This document shows, piece by piece, positions 8,319 through 16,300 of a stretch of DNA of 64,000 nucleotides (position 1 is the stretch's first letter; each line of letters starts with the position of its first letter). The notes beneath the pieces are model-generated. The model was not told the origin of the DNA, made no database searches, and saw only the letters and a program-made list of their open reading frames with translations. A program made the translations under genes and the position numbers. The stretch comes from Alkalimonas sp. (lineage in GTDB: Bacteria; Pseudomonadota; Gammaproteobacteria; Enterobacterales; Alteromonadaceae), in NCBI RefSeq assembly GCF_020831925.1, contig NZ_JAFIFQ010000007.1, forward strand, positions 30,264 to 94,263, given 5' to 3'.

Positions 8319-9770
8319 ATGACCCTATCACACGAAGAACAGTACCAGAAGAGCTGGCAGGAGCGCCAGGAATTTGCCGAGAACATGCTGCCGTTAATCG
8401 GACGTTTGTACCGCAACAAAGGCGTCGAAGTTGTGGTCTATGGCAAACCTCTGGTCAATGCCACCACCATAGAGCTGATCAAAGCACACAAAATGGTGGA
8501 GCGTTACGAAGGACAAAAACTCCGTTTGCGGGAAAGTTTTCCAATTTTAGAAGCCATCAGTCAGCTGGAACTAGCACCAGGCCGCATTGATGTCGGTAAA
8601 CTGGCCTACGGTTACCAGCACAAAAACTCGTCCAATGGTGCCAGCCTGCAAGATTACTTAAAGCGTGAATTGGCTGAGTTGCTCGATAACCCCGATAGTG
8701 TGAAGCCGACCGATGTAGTGCTCTATGGTTTTGGCCGTATTGGCCGTTTGCTGGCTCGTCTGATGCTTGAGCGCAATGGCCCGAGCAGCAAATTGCGGCT
8801 GCGAGCTATCGTAGTGCGGGGAGGCAAAGAAGGCGACTTGGAAAAACGTGCCAGTTTGCTGCGTCGTGACTCCATTCATGGCCTCTTTAATGGCAGCATC
8901 ACTGTTGATCATGAAAACCAGGGCATTAAAGCCAATGGGACTTTCATCAAAGTGATTTATGCCAATTCGCCAAGCGATGTGGATTACACCCAGTATGGCA
9001 TCAACAATGCCCTGGTGGTTGATAATACGGGTGTTTGGAAGGACGACAAAGCACTTGCTATTCACTTTGAATCCAAAGGGACTGCTCGGGTGCTGTTAAC
9101 GGCACCGGCCAAAGGCGAAGTACCGAATGTGGTTTATGGTGTCAACCAGGACATGATCCTACCAGAGCACAAAATTGTGTCTGCTGCCAGTTGCACCACC
9201 AATGCCATCACGCCTGTGTTAAAGGCTTTGAATGATGCCTTCGGTATTCGCAATGGTCATGTCGAAACCGTGCATTCTTACACCAACGATCAGAACCTGA
9301 TTGATAATTTCCACAAAGCTGAGCGCCGGGGACGGGCAGCACCACTGAATATGGTGATTACTTCTACTGGTGCAGCCAGTGCTGTCGCCAAAGCCTTACC
9401 TGAGCTCAAAGGCAAACTGACCGGCAATGCGATCCGGGTGCCTACGCCAAATGTATCGATGGCTATCCTGTCACTGAACCTGGATAAAGCCACCAGCAAA
9501 GACGAGCTTAATGAGTTTTTGCAGCACACGGCTCTGTTCTCAGAGCTGCAGGATCAAATTGATTACACCAGCTCGACTGAAATCGTTTCGTCGGATTTGG
9601 TGGGCTCGCGCTATGCCGGTGTGGTTGACTCTCAAGCAACCATCGTTGATGGCGATCGCTGCGTATTGTACGTCTGGTACGACAATGAATTTGGTTACAG
9701 CGTGCAGGTCATTCGGGTAATGTACGAAATGGCCGGTATTAAATACCCAACATTGCCGCAGAGCCGTTAA
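8319..9770 (+). CDS. gap: Glyceraldehyde-3-phosphate dehydrogenase, long form
   Basis: Oxidises glyceraldehyde-3-phosphate with NAD(P) in lower glycolysis/gluconeogenesis. At 483 aa it is about 150 residues longer than GapA. An N-terminal helical extension (about 1-125) precedes the Rossmann motif YGFGRIGRLLARLML. The catalytic cysteine is in SAASCTTNAITPVL, and the domain ends with WYDNEFGYSVQVIRVM. This long type is common in marine gammaproteobacteria. I chose ATG 8319 because AAAAGG lies 7 nt before it; ATG 8301 lacks a good ribosome site. It is monocistronic, with its own terminator. It serves the ED/EMP set in this window but is not next to it. Confidence 0.92.
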   Translation: MTLSHEEQYQKSWQERQEFAENMLPLIGRLYRNKGVEVVVYGKPLVNATTIELIKAHKMVERYEGQKLRLRESFPILEAISQLELAPGRIDVGKLAYGYQHKNSSNGASLQDYLKRELAELLDNPDSVKPTDVVLYGFGRIGRLLARLMLERNGPSSKLRLRAIVVRGGKEGDLEKRASLLRRDSIHGLFNGSITVDHENQGIKANGTFIKVIYANSPSDVDYTQYGINNALVVDNTGVWKDDKALAIHFESKGTARVLLTAPAKGEVPNVVYGVNQDMILPEHKIVSAASCTTNAITPVLKALNDAFGIRNGHVETVHSYTNDQNLIDNFHKAERRGRAAPLNMVITSTGAASAVAKALPELKGKLTGNAIRVPTPNVSMAILSLNLDKATSKDELNEFLQHTALFSELQDQIDYTSSTEIVSSDLVGSRYAGVVDSQATIVDGDRCVLYVWYDNEFGYSVQVIRVMYEMAGIKYPTLPQSR

Positions 9771-9790
9771 ATCAGTCTTCGAAACATCGA

Positions 9791-9824
9791 AACCGGTGAA
9801 GCCATTGCTTTACCGGTTTTTTTT
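9791..9824 (+). terminator. Rho-independent terminator of gap
   Basis: A 12-bp stem (9791-9802 with 9807-9818, one G-U pair), a CATT loop and a run of eight T. The 9825-10071 stretch that follows, before rmf, holds no gene I can support; it presumably carries the rmf promoter (TATTAT near 10012 is a possible -10), but no convincing -35 is seen. Confidence 0.9.
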
Positions 9825-10071
9825 CGGCCTTATCACAGGCCACAGGTGTACCGCTAGCAACTTATATTCCGCTTTCCACCTTCTTTGCTTGCAAAAAATG
9901 AACAGATTCTTTTTTCTGTAATTTAGCTGTCATATCAGCTGGTTAGTCTGATGGGTTGCAATTGTGTCGAAAACAGGGTTGAACCTTTGTCAACTTTGCC
10001 TTATCTATTATGTGCGGACTGGATGAATGCATTCAGTGTTGTCATCAAAAACGATTGAGGAAGACTGCCGT

Positions 10072-10254
10072 ATGAAAAGACAAAAACGTGATCGTCTTGA
10101 ACGTGCACACGCACAAGGTTACCGGGCCGGAGTCACTGGCCGTTCAAAAGAAATCTGTCCTTATCAAAATCTCGATGTACGCTCCCAGTGGTTAGGAGGC
10201 TGGCGCGAAGCCATGGAAGATCGTGGCACGGGTCTCTTTAACAAGAGCATGTAA
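10072..10254 (+). CDS. rmf: Ribosome modulation factor
   Basis: A 60-aa basic protein that dimerises 70S ribosomes into inactive 100S particles in stationary phase. The sequence MKRQKRDRLERAHAQGYRAG and the later CPYQ...RSQWLGGWREAMEDR match the Rmf family along its whole length. The true start is ATG 10072 with GAGGAAG about 8 nt upstream; the longer frame from 10027 is not supported. It is followed by a strong GC-rich hairpin and is convergent with fabA. Confidence 0.95.
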   Translation: MKRQKRDRLERAHAQGYRAGVTGRSKEICPYQNLDVRSQWLGGWREAMEDRGTGLFNKSM

Positions 10255-10274
10255 ATCAGACCGAATAACTATGA

Positions 10275-10299
10275 ACAAGCCCCGCGATGCGGGGCTTGT
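10275..10299. terminator. Hairpin terminator between rmf and fabA
   Basis: A perfect 11-bp GC-rich stem (10275-10285 with 10289-10299) and 3-nt loop between convergent genes. Symmetric placement suggests it serves both; the T-tract is poor. Confidence 0.7.
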
Positions 10300-10324
10300 G
10301 GCATTATAGACAGAGGCTTTGTCT

Positions 10325-10837
10325 TTAGAAGCTGCTGGTATCGGTGAATAAACCAACTTTTAAATCTTTTGCGGTGTAGATTTCACGGCCATCCACACTG
10401 ACAGAGCCATCGCCAATGCCCATATAAAGCTTACGTTTGATCACACGCTTCATATTAATGCGGTAAGTCACTTTTTTCGCGGTAGGCAGGATCTGGCCGG
10501 TGAACTTTACTTCACCCACACCCAGAGCACGGCCTTTGCCCGGGCCACCAGAGGCGCCCAGGAAGAAGCCTACCAGCTGCCACATGGCATCGAGGCCCAA
10601 ACAGCCAGGCATCACAGGATCGCCCTGAAAATGGCAAGCAAAGAACCACAGCTCCGGGGTGATATCCAGCTCAGCGATAATTTCACCTTTACCAAATTCG
10701 CCGCCTTCCTCAGAAATATGTACAATACGATCCATCATCAGCATCTGATCGATAGGGAGCTGGCTGTTGCCTGGGCCAAATAATTCACCGCGGCCGCATG
10801 CCACCAATTCTTCTTTTGTAAAGCTATTCTTCATCAT
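10325..10837 (-). CDS. fabA: 3-hydroxydecanoyl-ACP dehydratase/isomerase FabA
   Basis: Dehydrates 3-hydroxydecanoyl-ACP and isomerises trans-2 to cis-3-decenoyl-ACP, the branch point to unsaturated fatty acids. The hot-dog fold active site is seen in [23 protein letters not shown] (catalytic His and Asp), with the family's GRGELFG and [13 protein letters not shown] at the N-terminus. The start is ATG 10837 (170 aa) or the adjacent ATG 10834; the frame runs open to 11011, but that extension has no FabA homology and crosses the promoter. An 18-bp FabR-type operator sits inside the promoter, so expression is expected to follow membrane unsaturation. fabB is not in the window. Confidence 0.95.
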   Translation of the reverse strand: MMKNSFTKEELVACGRGELFGPGNSQLPIDQMLMMDRIVHISEEGGEFGKGEIIAELDITPELWFFACHFQGDPVMPGCLGLDAMWQLVGFFLGASGGPGKGRALGVGEVKFTGQILPTAKKVTYRINMKRVIKRKLYMGIGDGSVSVDGREIYTAKDLKVGLFTDTSSF

Positions 10838-10881
10838 GTATGTTGATTCCACTAAACGAGGTCTGAATTTTCCTGCTGGGG

Positions 10882-10910
10882 AGCTTAGCGAACACTTGTA
10901 CGCTAAGCAA
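10882..10910 (-). promoter_or_regulatory. fabA promoter with embedded FabR-type operator
   Basis: On the minus strand, -35 TTGCTT (10910-10905) and -10 TAAGCT (10887-10882) are 17 bp apart. The spacer region is filled by AGCGTACAAGTGTTCGCT (10904-10887), which matches the FabR (YijC) operator known upstream of E. coli fabA and fabB. The palindrome extends to 10884-10907 with perfect 7-bp outer arms. Repressor binding here would directly block RNA polymerase. Confidence 0.85.
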
Positions 10911-10990
10911 GTCCGATTAGTGCAAAATTGCTGCAGACCAGCCATAATTTCAGCATCCAGCCAGCATTTAGTCAGCATTGGGGGGGCCGC

Positions 10991-11248
10991 ATGAGCGAAC
11001 AAGATAAACAAGCGCTAAGCAATGCCGAAAAGCAGCGACGTTACCGCGAACGGCAGAAACAAGCCGGTAAAAAAGAACTGCGGGGCTATCTGACCCCGGA
11101 GGCGATGCAGTGTTATCAGGACATTCAGCAAAAAACCGATTGGAACGACAGCACCATTATCAGCAATGCGCTACGTTTGATGTATGCTGCTCATAAATGT
11201 GGCCAGGTTGGCTTGCTCAATGCCTGGTTGAAGGAACATGAGCGCTAA
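10991..11248 (+). CDS. Small basic protein of unknown function, possible DNA-binding
   Basis: An 85-aa protein, [20 protein letters not shown] at the N-terminus, continuing with many Arg/Lys, then a segment [19 protein letters not shown] and a helix [18 protein letters not shown]. The pattern (short strand followed by two helices after a basic tail) resembles ribbon-helix-helix proteins, but I do not recognise a named family. ATG 10991 is preceded by a run of seven G, which can serve as a ribosome site. It is divergent from fabA, so its promoter region includes or neighbours the FabR operator. Confidence 0.65.
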   Translation: MSEQDKQALSNAEKQRRYRERQKQAGKKELRGYLTPEAMQCYQDIQQKTDWNDSTIISNALRLMYAAHKCGQVGLLNAWLKEHER

Positions 11249-11309
11249 GCCTGCCATTGTGACGGTTGCTGCCGTATAATGCCATTATCTTGTTAGTCTG
11301 TGAGTTGTT

Positions 11310-12167
11310 ATGATTTTATTTGTACGTGATCTGACGGTTATCGATTTTTCCTACCTCTGTGCCGAACGCGGTTTGTTGGGTGAAAGCCTGATTGTCGATG
11401 TTGAACTGCACGGCAGCTTGGATCAAGCCTCCATGGTGTTTGATTTTGGCTTGGTAAAAAAAGTCATTAAAAAAGCCATTGATAGCAGCATCGATCATGC
11501 TTTAGCGGTACCTGCCGCATTTCAGGACTGCAAACTAAGCGAGCGGGGTGAGCAGCAGCTGGTACAGTTTACCAGTGCCAGAGGCGATATTCAGGTGTCT
11601 GGCCCGGCTCAAGCCTTTGCACTACTGCAAGCTGAACAGGTAAACCTGCAGTCGATAGAACAATTCATTTTGCAGCAACTGGCTGGAAAACTTCCGGATA
11701 ATGTGAAAGAGGTGCGGTTAACCCTGCGCCCGGAGGCCAGCCAGGGCTTTTATTATCAGTACAGTCATGGCTTAAAAAAACACGATGGCAACTGCCAACG
11801 CATTGCGCATGGTCATCGTTCTACCATCCAGATCTATCAGGATGGCATGTTATCGCCGCGGTTAAACAAGTTTTGGGCCGATCGCTGGCAGGATATTTAT
11901 CTAATCACCGAACAGGACCTGTGTCAGCCAGCTGATTTGCAGTGCCTGGAGGCCAATGTCGGCGATCTCTGTTCGCGTTATCAGTCCGGGCAGGGAGTTT
12001 TTGAAATTTGTTTGCCTGCAAGTCACTGCGAAGTGGTGCCGTGCGATACCACAGTCGAGTGTTTGGCTGATTACATTGCCGGTGTGCTAAAAACACTGGA
12101 TGCAGAGCATCAATACAAGGTGGTAGCCTATGAAGGGGTTGGTAAAGGCGCTATTGCTGTTAGCTAG
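11310..12167 (+). CDS. Two-domain 6-pyruvoyl-tetrahydropterin synthase/QueD-family protein
   Basis: A 285-aa protein built of two T-fold (PTPS/QueD) domains. The N-terminal half keeps MVFDF (42-46) and SIDHAL (61-65, the catalytic Asp-His pair) but lacks the zinc histidines. The C-terminal half has the zinc set YSH (H153) and HGH (H167, H169) plus Cys162, but its counterpart of the LDH motif has lost the His (WQDIYL). The two halves have thus lost complementary parts of the active site. The product could be a single composite enzyme in pterin or deazapurine chemistry; no queC/queE/queF genes are near. It overlaps the following peptidase gene by 38 nt. Confidence 0.75.
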   Translation: MILFVRDLTVIDFSYLCAERGLLGESLIVDVELHGSLDQASMVFDFGLVKKVIKKAIDSSIDHALAVPAAFQDCKLSERGEQQLVQFTSARGDIQVSGPAQAFALLQAEQVNLQSIEQFILQQLAGKLPDNVKEVRLTLRPEASQGFYYQYSHGLKKHDGNCQRIAHGHRSTIQIYQDGMLSPRLNKFWADRWQDIYLITEQDLCQPADLQCLEANVGDLCSRYQSGQGVFEICLPASHCEVVPCDTTVECLADYIAGVLKTLDAEHQYKVVAYEGVGKGAIAVS

Positions 12168-12975
12168 CCTGTCATTGCACGCAACCGCTCTGGCGAGCGA
12201 ACTGTCGGTTGATAGCATTGAAGTGCATGGTGAGCTTACTCAAGGCAGTCTCATCAGGGCTGTGGTACCAGTAGGTACCAAAGCCTGGTTTAACGAGCGG
12301 CAACTGGCGGTTAGCCCGGATGGTCAATTGGTCTTTGGTATTGGCCGGGATGCACCGTTAAAGCATCAACTGCGGCTTGAGCTTGATGGTCAGCAACTCA
12401 CTGTGCCGCTTAGCTTTCAGGCCCGTGAATACGACATCCAGCGCATTGAAGGTGTCGAGCAACGCTTTGTCAGCCCGCCACCAGAGGTGTTGGCGCAGAT
12501 CCGGCGTGACAGCCAACTGGTGCAAGCCGCACGAGCGACGGATACTGATTTGCCCTATGCTTTTCAACAACCGGAATGGCCTGCTTATGGTCGTATTACC
12601 GGCGTCTATGGCTCACAACGCATTTTCAATGGCCAGCCGCGCAATCCGCATCTTGGGCTGGATATCGCCGGCCCTGTTGGCAGCCCTGTGTTCGCGCCAA
12701 TGACCGGTGTGGTGACCCTGGCGGAAGATTTGTACTACTCAGGGCTAACCTTGATTATCGATCATGGTTATGGCGTGAGTACGACCTTGATGCATCTGGA
12801 CGCCTTCCATGTGGCTGTCGGTGACAAAGTCACTCAGGGCCAGTTGGTAGCCGATATGGGCGCGACTGGTCGGGTAACAGGCCCGCATCTGGATTGGCGC
12901 ATTAACTGGTTTCAGGAGCGGCTGGACCCGGCGTTGTTGATGCCTGAGTCCGCACCCCCGAAAAAAGCAAACTAA
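12130..12975 (+). CDS. Exported M23 family metallopeptidase (LytM/NlpD-like)
   Basis: A 281-aa periplasmic protein with signal peptide MKGLVKALLLLASLSLHATA. Its C-terminal LytM domain (about 155-260) carries HLGLDIAG (zinc His and Asp), LMHLD and HLDWRINW (catalytic His, zinc His). The catalytic residues look intact, so it probably cleaves peptidoglycan cross-links. The N-terminal ~130 residues resemble the beta-rich domain seen ahead of M23 domains. ATG 12130 has AAGGTGG 6 nt upstream and lies inside the end of the T-fold gene. It converges with the M61 gene; the stop codons overlap by 4 nt. Confidence 0.85.
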   Translation: MKGLVKALLLLASLSLHATALASELSVDSIEVHGELTQGSLIRAVVPVGTKAWFNERQLAVSPDGQLVFGIGRDAPLKHQLRLELDGQQLTVPLSFQAREYDIQRIEGVEQRFVSPPPEVLAQIRRDSQLVQAARATDTDLPYAFQQPEWPAYGRITGVYGSQRIFNGQPRNPHLGLDIAGPVGSPVFAPMTGVVTLAEDLYYSGLTLIIDHGYGVSTTLMHLDAFHVAVGDKVTQGQLVADMGATGRVTGPHLDWRINWFQERLDPALLMPESAPPKKAN

Positions 12976-14762
12976 CTTTTTGTCCGAGCCTGGCTGGCCC
13001 ACCAGCTTTGCCAGGCACTCTCATCCTGGATACTCAGTTGGGCCACAGTTGCCGGTGGCGATGTCAGTTCAAGGTTTCGCACCAGCAGTCTATCACGTCG
13101 AAACAAATGCACGGTTAAATCCTGCTGTTTTGGCAGGCGCAGCAGCAACTCACTTAAACTCGAGCTGTTCAAGCGAAAGCCTTCGACTGCCAGCAGTTCA
13201 TCGCCCACCATAAAACCAGCCCGATGGGCCGGCCCCTGATGATAGACCGCTGTGAGTTTGATGCCTTGCTCAGAGCTTTGATACTGGGCACCCAGCCAGG
13301 TGCTGCCATTGCTTTCTGCCAGGCCGTTTAAGTCATCCGGTTTCAGGGGCTGACGCCAGCTAAGAGTTAAACCAAACGAGGGTAGATAATCGGCCAGGGG
13401 AATGGGCTTTGGCTGTTGCACCCAGTCGGTCAGTTGGCTGGCAAGCTCTGGCAACTGCCAGCTTTCGAGCACGGCAGCAATGGCGCCATTCGGCGTGCCG
13501 GTCGTTAGGTAGTCTTGCCACAGCTGCCGCATCAATTCTGGCAAACTTCGACCATGCGGTGTTAAAGCTGCGTCCAGGCAAAGAGCGACCAGAGCGCCTT
13601 TGGCGTAATAACTGGCGATGGCATTGACAGCATTTTCATCCTGTTTGTAAAACTTGGTCCAGGCATCAAAGCTACTGTCTTCGAGTGATTGCACGCCGTT
13701 GCTTGGGTTACGCGTTACTCTGCTGATGGTTTTTTCCAACGCCAGCAAATAATCAGCCGCACTTAGCAGGCCACTGCTGTACAAAGCTAAATCATCCAGA
13801 TAAGAGGTAAAGCCTTCGTAGATCCATAGCTGCCGGCTGTACTGCTCTTGAGCCAATTGGTAAGGATGAAACTCAGCGGGTTTCAAACGTTTCACCCACC
13901 AGGTATGCAGGTACTCGTGGCTGCACAGACTGAGCAGGGTCTGATAGCCTTCGTTGATTTGCTGTTGCCCGGCCGCAGGCAAATCAAAACGACTGCACAG
14001 CAGCAAGGTCGAGTCATTATGCTCTAAGCCACCAAAGCCGGAGTCGGTGACCCATGTTAAAAACCAGTAGCTGGTCAAATCGGCTGGCAGGCTACCAAAG
14101 ATGGCTTTTTGTTGCTGACAAATGATGGCTAAGTCATCGGTAAAACGTTGTTGATCAGTCAAGTTACGGCTACTGACTACCAAATAGTGTGGTACTGCAT
14201 CGATGTGAAACTCGGTCAGCTGAAAAATGCCGGCTAGCAGAGGACTATCTATCAAGTGCTGGTAGTCGCTGGCGAGGTAAGTGCCAAAACCAAGGAAGGC
14301 TGTGTCTGAAGCTGGTGGCAGGGCGGTCGCCAGTCGCCAGTCTGAAGTATTCGGGGCGGTTGGGGCATCTACCTGCAGCTGATGCGGTAATTCTTCCATA
14401 CCAGCGACTGCTAAGCAAAGACAGGCTGGGTTGAGGATGGCAACTTCATCATCCAGGTAAGCCGCCCGAACAGAGCGATCATAAGCGTACAATTGGTAAT
14501 GAACCTTAACGGTTTGACCTCGATGGTGGACTTGCCAGCTTTGTTTATCGGTTTTTAGTACCTCTAAAGCACCGCCTTTGTCGTAAGCGGTTAGCCAGAT
14601 CAGGTTGCGGGCAAAGTCGCGGATCATGTAACTGCCAGGGATCCAGGCGGGCAGTTGCAACAGCAGTGGCTCTTTCCCCTGAGGCTGAATGGTCAGCTCC
14701 ATCTCAATCAGATGAGCGGCGATATCGACGCAACGAAGCTGGTATTGAATTAAAGCCTTCAT
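12972..14762 (-). CDS. M61 family metallopeptidase (glycyl aminopeptidase type) with PDZ domain
   Basis: A 596-aa protein with an N-terminal beta domain (LQLPAWIPGSYMIRDFARN is the family hallmark), a central gluzincin domain with HEYLHTWWVKRL (HExxH) and the downstream Glu in YEGFTSYLDDL, and a C-terminal PDZ domain (YHQGPAHRAGFMVGDELLAV). M61 enzymes prefer N-terminal Gly/Ala peptides. No signal peptide is visible from ATG 14762, so it is likely cytoplasmic. That start has AGGAGA upstream; the frame is open to 14846 but would run into the hinT start. It is divergent from the HIT gene with a 58-bp spacer. Confidence 0.88.
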   Translation of the reverse strand: MKALIQYQLRCVDIAAHLIEMELTIQPQGKEPLLLQLPAWIPGSYMIRDFARNLIWLTAYDKGGALEVLKTDKQSWQVHHRGQTVKVHYQLYAYDRSVRAAYLDDEVAILNPACLCLAVAGMEELPHQLQVDAPTAPNTSDWRLATALPPASDTAFLGFGTYLASDYQHLIDSPLLAGIFQLTEFHIDAVPHYLVVSSRNLTDQQRFTDDLAIICQQQKAIFGSLPADLTSYWFLTWVTDSGFGGLEHNDSTLLLCSRFDLPAAGQQQINEGYQTLLSLCSHEYLHTWWVKRLKPAEFHPYQLAQEQYSRQLWIYEGFTSYLDDLALYSSGLLSAADYLLALEKTISRVTRNPSNGVQSLEDSSFDAWTKFYKQDENAVNAIASYYAKGALVALCLDAALTPHGRSLPELMRQLWQDYLTTGTPNGAIAAVLESWQLPELASQLTDWVQQPKPIPLADYLPSFGLTLSWRQPLKPDDLNGLAESNGSTWLGAQYQSSEQGIKLTAVYHQGPAHRAGFMVGDELLAVEGFRLNSSSLSELLLRLPKQQDLTVHLFRRDRLLVRNLELTSPPATVAQLSIQDESAWQSWWASQARTKS

Positions 14763-14820
14763 ATATACTGAATTCTCCTGCAGACAGACTCTGCTGATTG
14801 TAACATGACAAGGAATCCTC

Positions 14821-15168
14821 ATGGCGGAAGAAACTATTTTCAGCAAAATTGTGCGTGGTGAAATCCCGGCCGATATCCTGTATCAGGATGAGTTGGTCAC
14901 AGCTTTTCGTGATATCAACCCCAGAGCACCGAGCCATATCCTGATCATTCCAAACCATCTGATCCCAACGGTGAACGACGTTAAACCAGAAGATGAGCAA
15001 GCCCTTGGCCGGCTCTTTACTGTAGCCCGTCAGCTGGCTGCTGCCGAGGGCATCGCCGATGATGGGTACCGCTTGATCATGAATTGCAACCAGCATGGTG
15101 GTCAGGAGGTGTATCACATTCATCTGCATTTGGTCGGCGGACGCCCGTTAGGCCCCATGCTAAGCTAG
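14821..15168 (+). CDS. hinT: HIT family purine nucleoside phosphoramidase (HinT-like)
   Basis: A 115-aa histidine triad protein that hydrolyses AMP-lysine and similar phosphoramidates. The family signature [11 protein letters not shown] (HxHxH) is near the C-terminus, and the N-terminal [20 protein letters not shown] and [13 protein letters not shown] match HinT. Start ATG 14821 has AAGGAAT about 6 nt upstream. Monocistronic by appearance; a separate promoter precedes the following thioesterase gene. Confidence 0.92.
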   Translation: MAEETIFSKIVRGEIPADILYQDELVTAFRDINPRAPSHILIIPNHLIPTVNDVKPEDEQALGRLFTVARQLAAAEGIADDGYRLIMNCNQHGGQEVYHIHLHLVGGRPLGPMLS

Positions 15169-15179
15169 TGTCGCCAACA

Positions 15180-15207
15180 TTGCATTTGGTGGGCGTTCAC
15201 GTACAAT
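15180..15207 (+). promoter_or_regulatory. Sigma-70 promoter for the thioesterase gene
   Basis: TTGCAT (15180-15185), a 16-bp spacer and TACAAT (15202-15207). The ATG at 15206 overlaps this -10 box, which supports the downstream ATG 15245 as the start. Confidence 0.6.
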
Positions 15208-15244
15208 GCGCGCCCGCAAACCCCAACCAACAGGGCCTATCAGC

Positions 15245-15664
15245 ATGAGCACAGAGAATCAGGATGCTTTAATTGCCAAACGCATGCAACATGCCATTAC
15301 CCGGGTGACCAAAACCGTGTTTCCGGGGCGCACCAATCATCACAATACTTTATTTGGTGGCGAAGCTTTGGCCTGGATGGATGAAGCGGCTTTTATCGCT
15401 GCCACCCGTTTTTGCCGTAAGCCACTAGTGACGGTGTCATCAGACCGGGTCGATTTTAAAGAAGCCATACCGGCAGGCACTCTGATTGAACTGGTTGCTA
15501 AAGTGGATCATGTCGGTCGCACCAGCATTCGGGTGCATGTGGATATTTTTCTGGAGCATATGTACCAGGACGATCAGCACAAAGCGATTTCCGGCAGCTT
15601 TACTTTTGTCGCGCTGGGGCCTGATCGTAAGCCTGTGCCGGTGCTGTCCGGCCTTACCGAATAG
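15245..15664 (+). CDS. Acyl-CoA thioesterase (YciA/hot-dog family)
   Basis: A 139-aa single hot-dog domain protein that should hydrolyse acyl-CoA to fatty acid and CoA. It has the catalytic loop NHHNTLFGGEALAWMDEAAF, with Asn, Gly-Gly and Asp as in YciA/BFIT-type enzymes, followed by VSSDRVDFKEAIPAGTLIEL and VGRTSIRVHV. The start at ATG 15245 fits family N-termini and the promoter position. It is followed after 53 bp by the Mpo1-like gene. Confidence 0.88.
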   Translation: MSTENQDALIAKRMQHAITRVTKTVFPGRTNHHNTLFGGEALAWMDEAAFIAATRFCRKPLVTVSSDRVDFKEAIPAGTLIELVAKVDHVGRTSIRVHVDIFLEHMYQDDQHKAISGSFTFVALGPDRKPVPVLSGLTE

Positions 15665-15717
15665 GCCTCACTTGACTTTGTTAACCATTGGATTAATCTG
15701 GTAGGAGCAGTCAATAA

Positions 15718-16215
15718 GTGCCGGGTCTAACAATGAAAACAGCACAGCAGTGGTTCGCCGAATACGCAGACAGTCATCAAAACCCTACCAATAAAGCCAT
15801 CCACTGGCTGGCGGTGCCTGTGATCTATGCCACAGTATTTGGTTTGCTCTGGTCTGTACCTATGCCTTTTGCCGGCTTAGCTGCCAGCGAGATTAACTGG
15901 GCCATGTTAATAGCTGTGCCGGTGCTGGTGTTTTACTTCAGTTTGTCCTTTGCATTAGGGGCTGGCATGGCCCTGTTTACTGCTTTGGTGTTTACCGCAC
16001 TGCGCTGGCATGAACTGGCCCTTGGCTGGCCGCTTTGGCTCAGCAGCTTGCTACTTTTTGTGGTGATGTGGCTGCTGCAGTTTATTGGCCATCATATCGA
16101 AGGCAAAAAACCCTCTTTTTTCCAGGATATATTCTTCTTGCTGATAGGTCCGGCCTGGCTGCTAAGCTTTATTCTGCAACGCCTTGGCATCCGTTATCAG
16201 CGCCGTTGCGACTAA
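15718..16215 (+). CDS. Mpo1/DUF962 family membrane protein
   Basis: A 165-aa protein with four hydrophobic helices and the family motifs WFAEYADSHQNPTNKAIHWLAVP and FIGHHIEGKKPSFFQD. Yeast Mpo1, of the same family, is an Fe(II) dioxygenase acting on 2-hydroxy fatty acids; the conserved His residues (HQNPTNKAIHW, GHHIEG) are present here. Two starts are possible: GTG 15718, with AGGAG about 10 nt upstream, and in-frame ATG 15733, which fits homologues but lacks a ribosome site. I use the GTG. Confidence 0.82.
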   Translation: MPGLTMKTAQQWFAEYADSHQNPTNKAIHWLAVPVIYATVFGLLWSVPMPFAGLAASEINWAMLIAVPVLVFYFSLSFALGAGMALFTALVFTALRWHELALGWPLWLSSLLLFVVMWLLQFIGHHIEGKKPSFFQDIFFLLIGPAWLLSFILQRLGIRYQRRCD

Positions 16216-16263
16216 TGCAGTGGGAATCAGGTTTAACTGAGCTGCAGCAAGGTGCCAGTGGGG

Positions 16264-16269
16264 TATAAT
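16264..16269 (+). promoter_or_regulatory. Consensus -10 box ahead of the LytS-type kinase gene
   Basis: A perfect TATAAT at 16264-16269, about 31 bp before the TTG start. No good -35 is seen at the proper distance, so an activator may be needed. Confidence 0.4.
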
Positions 16270-16300
16270 TTCAGTTCTCGTAAGCAGTTTTGGTGGCGCT

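Noticed and set aside
10027..10071. Longer N-terminus for Rmf
   Set aside because: Rmf homology starts at MKRQKRDR and ATG 10072 has the good ribosome site.
10838..11011. Longer N-terminus for FabA (58 extra residues)
   Set aside because: The extension has no FabA homology and would run across the -10/-35 and FabR operator.
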